Translations under genes and position numbers: made by a program | Shown here: in pieces, positions 5,884 to 7,681 of the stretch | How the letters are laid out: each line of letters starts with the position of its first letter | Position numbering within the stretch: position 1 is the stretch's first letter | The notes under the pieces: generated by a model | Databases searched by the model: none | Told to the model about the DNA's origin: nothing | The model's input: the letters and a program-made list of their open reading frames with translations, nothing else | NCBI GenBank assembly: GCA_007122945.1 | Contig: SKSP01000308.1 | Location: forward strand, 1-7,681 | Source of the DNA: Ilumatobacteraceae bacterium | GTDB taxonomy: Bacteria; Actinomycetota; Acidimicrobiia; Acidimicrobiales; Ilumatobacteraceae | Direction of reading: 5' to 3' | Length of the DNA: 7,681 nt

Positions 5884-7681
5884 ATGAGCGATCGTGATCG
5901 TCCCTGGATGATGCGGACCTACTCAGGGCACTCGACCGCGCGGGCCTCCAACGAGCTCTACCGGACGAACCTCGCCAAGGGCCAGACCGGCTTGTCGATC
6001 GCGTTCGACCTCCCCACCCAGACGGGGTACGACCCCGACTCGCCGATGGCGCGCGGCGAGGTCGGCAAGGTCGGTGTTCCCGTCGCCCACCTGGGCCACA
6101 TGCGCACGCTGCTCGACGGCATCCCGCCGGGGCAGATGAACACCTCGATGACGATCAACGCCACCGCGGCGTGGCTGCTGGCGCTCTACGTCGCGAACGC
6201 GACCGAGCAGGGCACGCCGTCGGCCGAGCTGCGCGGCACGACCCAGAACGACATCGTCAAGGAGTACCTCTCGCGCGGCACCTACATCTTCCCGCCGGAG
6301 CCGTCGCGCCGGCTCATCGTCGACATGGTCGCCTGGTGCGCCGGGAACGCACCGCTCTGGAACCCGATGAACGTGTGCTCGTACCACCTCCAGGAGGCGG
6401 GGGCGACACCGGTGCAGGAGATCGCCTACTCGCTCGCGACGGCGGTCGGCGTGCTCGACGCCGTGCGCGACTCCGGGCAGGTGTCGGCCGACGACTTCGG
6501 GCGTGTGTTCGGCTCGATCTCGTTCTTCGTCAACGCCGGCATCCGGTTCGTGGAGGAGGTCTGCAAGATGCGGGCCTTCACCGAGATGTGGGATCACATC
6601 GGGCGTGAGCGCTACGGCGTGGACGACCCGAAGGCCCGCCGGTTCCGCTACGGGGTGCAGGTCAACTCGCTCGGCCTGACCGAGTCGCAGCCGGAGAACA
6701 ACGTCCAGCGGATCGTGCTCGAGGCGCTCGGCGTGACGTTGTCGAAGCGGGCTCGCGCCCGATCGGTCCAGCTGCCCGCCTGGAACGAGGCGCTCGGGCT
6801 GCCGCGTCCGTGGGACCAGCAGTGGTCGCTGCGCATCCAGCAGGTGCTGGCGTACGAGTCCGACCTGCTCGAGCACGACGACATCTTCGACGGGTCACAC
6901 GTCATCGAGGCCCGTACGGCCGAGCTGCGCGACGCCGCGCAGGCCGAGCTCGACGAGGTGCTCGACATGGGCGGGGCGTTCGACGCCGTCGACACCCTGA
7001 AGGCGCGGTTGGTCACGTCGATGGCCGAGCGCACGCGGCGGATCGAGTCGGGCGAGCAGGTCGTGGTCGGTGTCAACCGGTTCACCGAGACCGCCGACTC
7101 CCCGCTCGGCGGCGCCGAGTCGATCCTGACCGTCGATGCCGCCGTCGAGGCCGAGGCGATCGCCGACGTCGAGGCCTGGCGCGCCGAGCGCGACACCGCC
7201 GCCGTCGAGCGCGCGCTCGACGAGCTGCGCCGGGTCGCCGCCTCCGACGAGAACGTCATGCCGGCGTCGATCGCGTTGGCCCGCGCCGGCGGCACCACCG
7301 GTGAGTGGGCGGCGGTGATGCGCGAGGCGTTCGGCGAGTACCGCGCGCCCACCGGCGTGGCCGGCGCCCGGGTGGGGGTGGGCTCGGATGCCATGACCGC
7401 CGTGGCGGCCCACGTGCGGTCGCTCCCGGGCGGGCCGCCGAAGCTGTTGGTCGCCAAGCCCGGCCTCGACGGCCACTCCAACGGCGCCGAGCAGATCGCC
7501 GTCGCCGCCCGCGACGTCGGGATGGAGGTGATCTACGCGGGCATCCGCCTGACGCTCGATCAGATCGCCGCCTCGGCGCGCGACGAGGACCCCGACGTGA
7601 TCGGGCTGTCGATCCTGTCGGGCTCTCACCTCCAACTCGTCCCCGACCTGCTCGATCGCCTGCGCGCGCTCGGCGTCGACG
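5884..7681 (+). CDS. ecm: Ethylmalonyl-CoA mutase (B12-dependent), 3' end cut by window edge
   Basis: A coenzyme-B12-dependent radical mutase that converts (2R)-ethylmalonyl-CoA to (2S)-methylsuccinyl-CoA in the ethylmalonyl-CoA pathway. Translated by hand from the ATG at 5884, 599 residues are visible. The N-terminus, PWMMRTYSGHSTARASNELY and then GLSIAFDLPTQTGYD, matches Ecm/MeaA rather than methylmalonyl-CoA mutase, which typically reads AFDLATHRGYDSDH here. The TIM-barrel substrate domain contains MNTSMTINATAAWLLALY (85-102), WNPMNVCSYHLQEAGATP (159-176) and RYGVQVNSLGLTESQPENNV (255-274). After a linker, the B12-binding domain starts near 519. PGLDGHSNG contains the DxHxxG motif (Asp529, His531, Gly534), with His531 the lower axial cobalt ligand, followed by GLSILSGSH (574-582). 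About 60-80 residues should remain beyond the edge. The single-chain layout with fused B12 domain is normal. Paired with Hbd nearby, it suggests acetyl-CoA assimilation. Confidence 0.93.
   Translation, partial: MSDRDRPWMMRTYSGHSTARASNELYRTNLAKGQTGLSIAFDLPTQTGYDPDSPMARGEVGKVGVPVAHLGHMRTLLDGIPPGQMNTSMTINATAAWLLALYVANATEQGTPSAELRGTTQNDIVKEYLSRGTYIFPPEPSRRLIVDMVAWCAGNAPLWNPMNVCSYHLQEAGATPVQEIAYSLATAVGVLDAVRDSGQVSADDFGRVFGSISFFVNAGIRFVEEVCKMRAFTEMWDHIGRERYGVDDPKARRFRYGVQVNSLGLTESQPENNVQRIVLEALGVTLSKRARARSVQLPAWNEALGLPRPWDQQWSLRIQQVLAYESDLLEHDDIFDGSHVIEARTAELRDAAQAELDEVLDMGGAFDAVDTLKARLVTSMAERTRRIESGEQVVVGVNRFTETADSPLGGAESILTVDAAVEAEAIADVEAWRAERDTAAVERALDELRRVAASDENVMPASIALARAGGTTGEWAAVMREAFGEYRAPTGVAGARVGVGSDAMTAVAAHVRSLPGGPPKLLVAKPGLDGHSNGAEQIAVAARDVGMEVIYAGIRLTLDQIAASARDEDPDVIGLSILSGSHLQLVPDLLDRLRALGVD

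Noticed and set aside
5769..5885. N-terminal extension of Aat to the ATG at 5885 (251 residues).
   Set aside because: The added residues come from repeated DNA, do not resemble Aat, and would make the gene overlap the ecm start codon. A start at 5768 places the conserved region near the N-terminus.
5923..6876. Minus-strand open frames antisense to the mutase, also at 6648-7481 and 6895-7635.
   Set aside because: All lie opposite highly conserved Ecm coding sequence, and their translations are biased and motif-free.
5884..7681. Methylmalonyl-CoA mutase or isobutyryl-CoA mutase as the identity of the right-hand gene.
   Set aside because: The HSTARASNELYRTNLAKG and DLPTQTGYD signatures match ethylmalonyl-CoA mutase. 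The other mutases differ at these positions, and isobutyryl-CoA mutase usually has a separate or differently placed B12 subunit.

Overview
The window is very GC-rich, with strong third-position GC that produces long spurious ORFs on the opposite strands. Genes are tightly packed, GTG starts are common, and two genes appear to have leaderless promoters. Together with the protein types this points to a high-GC actinobacterium. An Acidimicrobiia-like lineage is my best guess, from general protein resemblance only, and it is not proven by anything in the window.

Left part (1-3994, all minus strand): an operon for an Mrp/Mnh-type multisubunit Na+/H+ antiporter, read right to left as mrpA, mrpB, mrpC, mrpD. 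mrpD runs off the left edge, and mrpE, F and G would be expected beyond it. Every junction is a 4-base GTGA overlap, so translation is probably coupled. Mrp complexes use the proton gradient to expel Na+ and are related to the membrane arm of respiratory complex I.

Middle (3995-5129): a 71-bp divergent region separates mrpA from a plus-strand 3-hydroxyacyl-CoA dehydrogenase gene (hbd type). It holds a perfect 8+2+8 palindrome lying between the -35 and -10 of what looks like a leaderless promoter for hbd, which suggests a TetR-type repressor. The Hbd Rossmann fold has an Arg-Ser-Arg motif where NAD-dependent relatives usually have an acidic residue, suggesting NADP(H) use. After hbd comes a 212-bp gene-free stretch with three hairpins. 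The largest has perfect 13-bp arms and probably serves as a terminator between the convergent genes hbd and aat. No gene-free stretch exceeds 300 bases.

Right part (5130-7681): aat (minus strand) encodes leucyl/phenylalanyl-tRNA--protein transferase of the N-degron pathway. Divergent from it is a B12-dependent acyl-CoA mutase that matches ethylmalonyl-CoA mutase (Ecm/MeaA) rather than methylmalonyl-CoA mutase, and is cut by the right edge. The 115 bp between them carry a 15-bp direct repeat at a 45-bp period and a small inverted repeat near the mutase start. Hbd and Ecm both fit the ethylmalonyl-CoA pathway for acetyl-CoA assimilation (Hbd could also serve polyester or beta-oxidation metabolism), so the right edge may be the start of such a cluster. 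I see no mobile element, CRISPR array, tRNA or rRNA. The window is mostly known families. Its most interesting parts are the regulatory DNA and cofactor motif around hbd.
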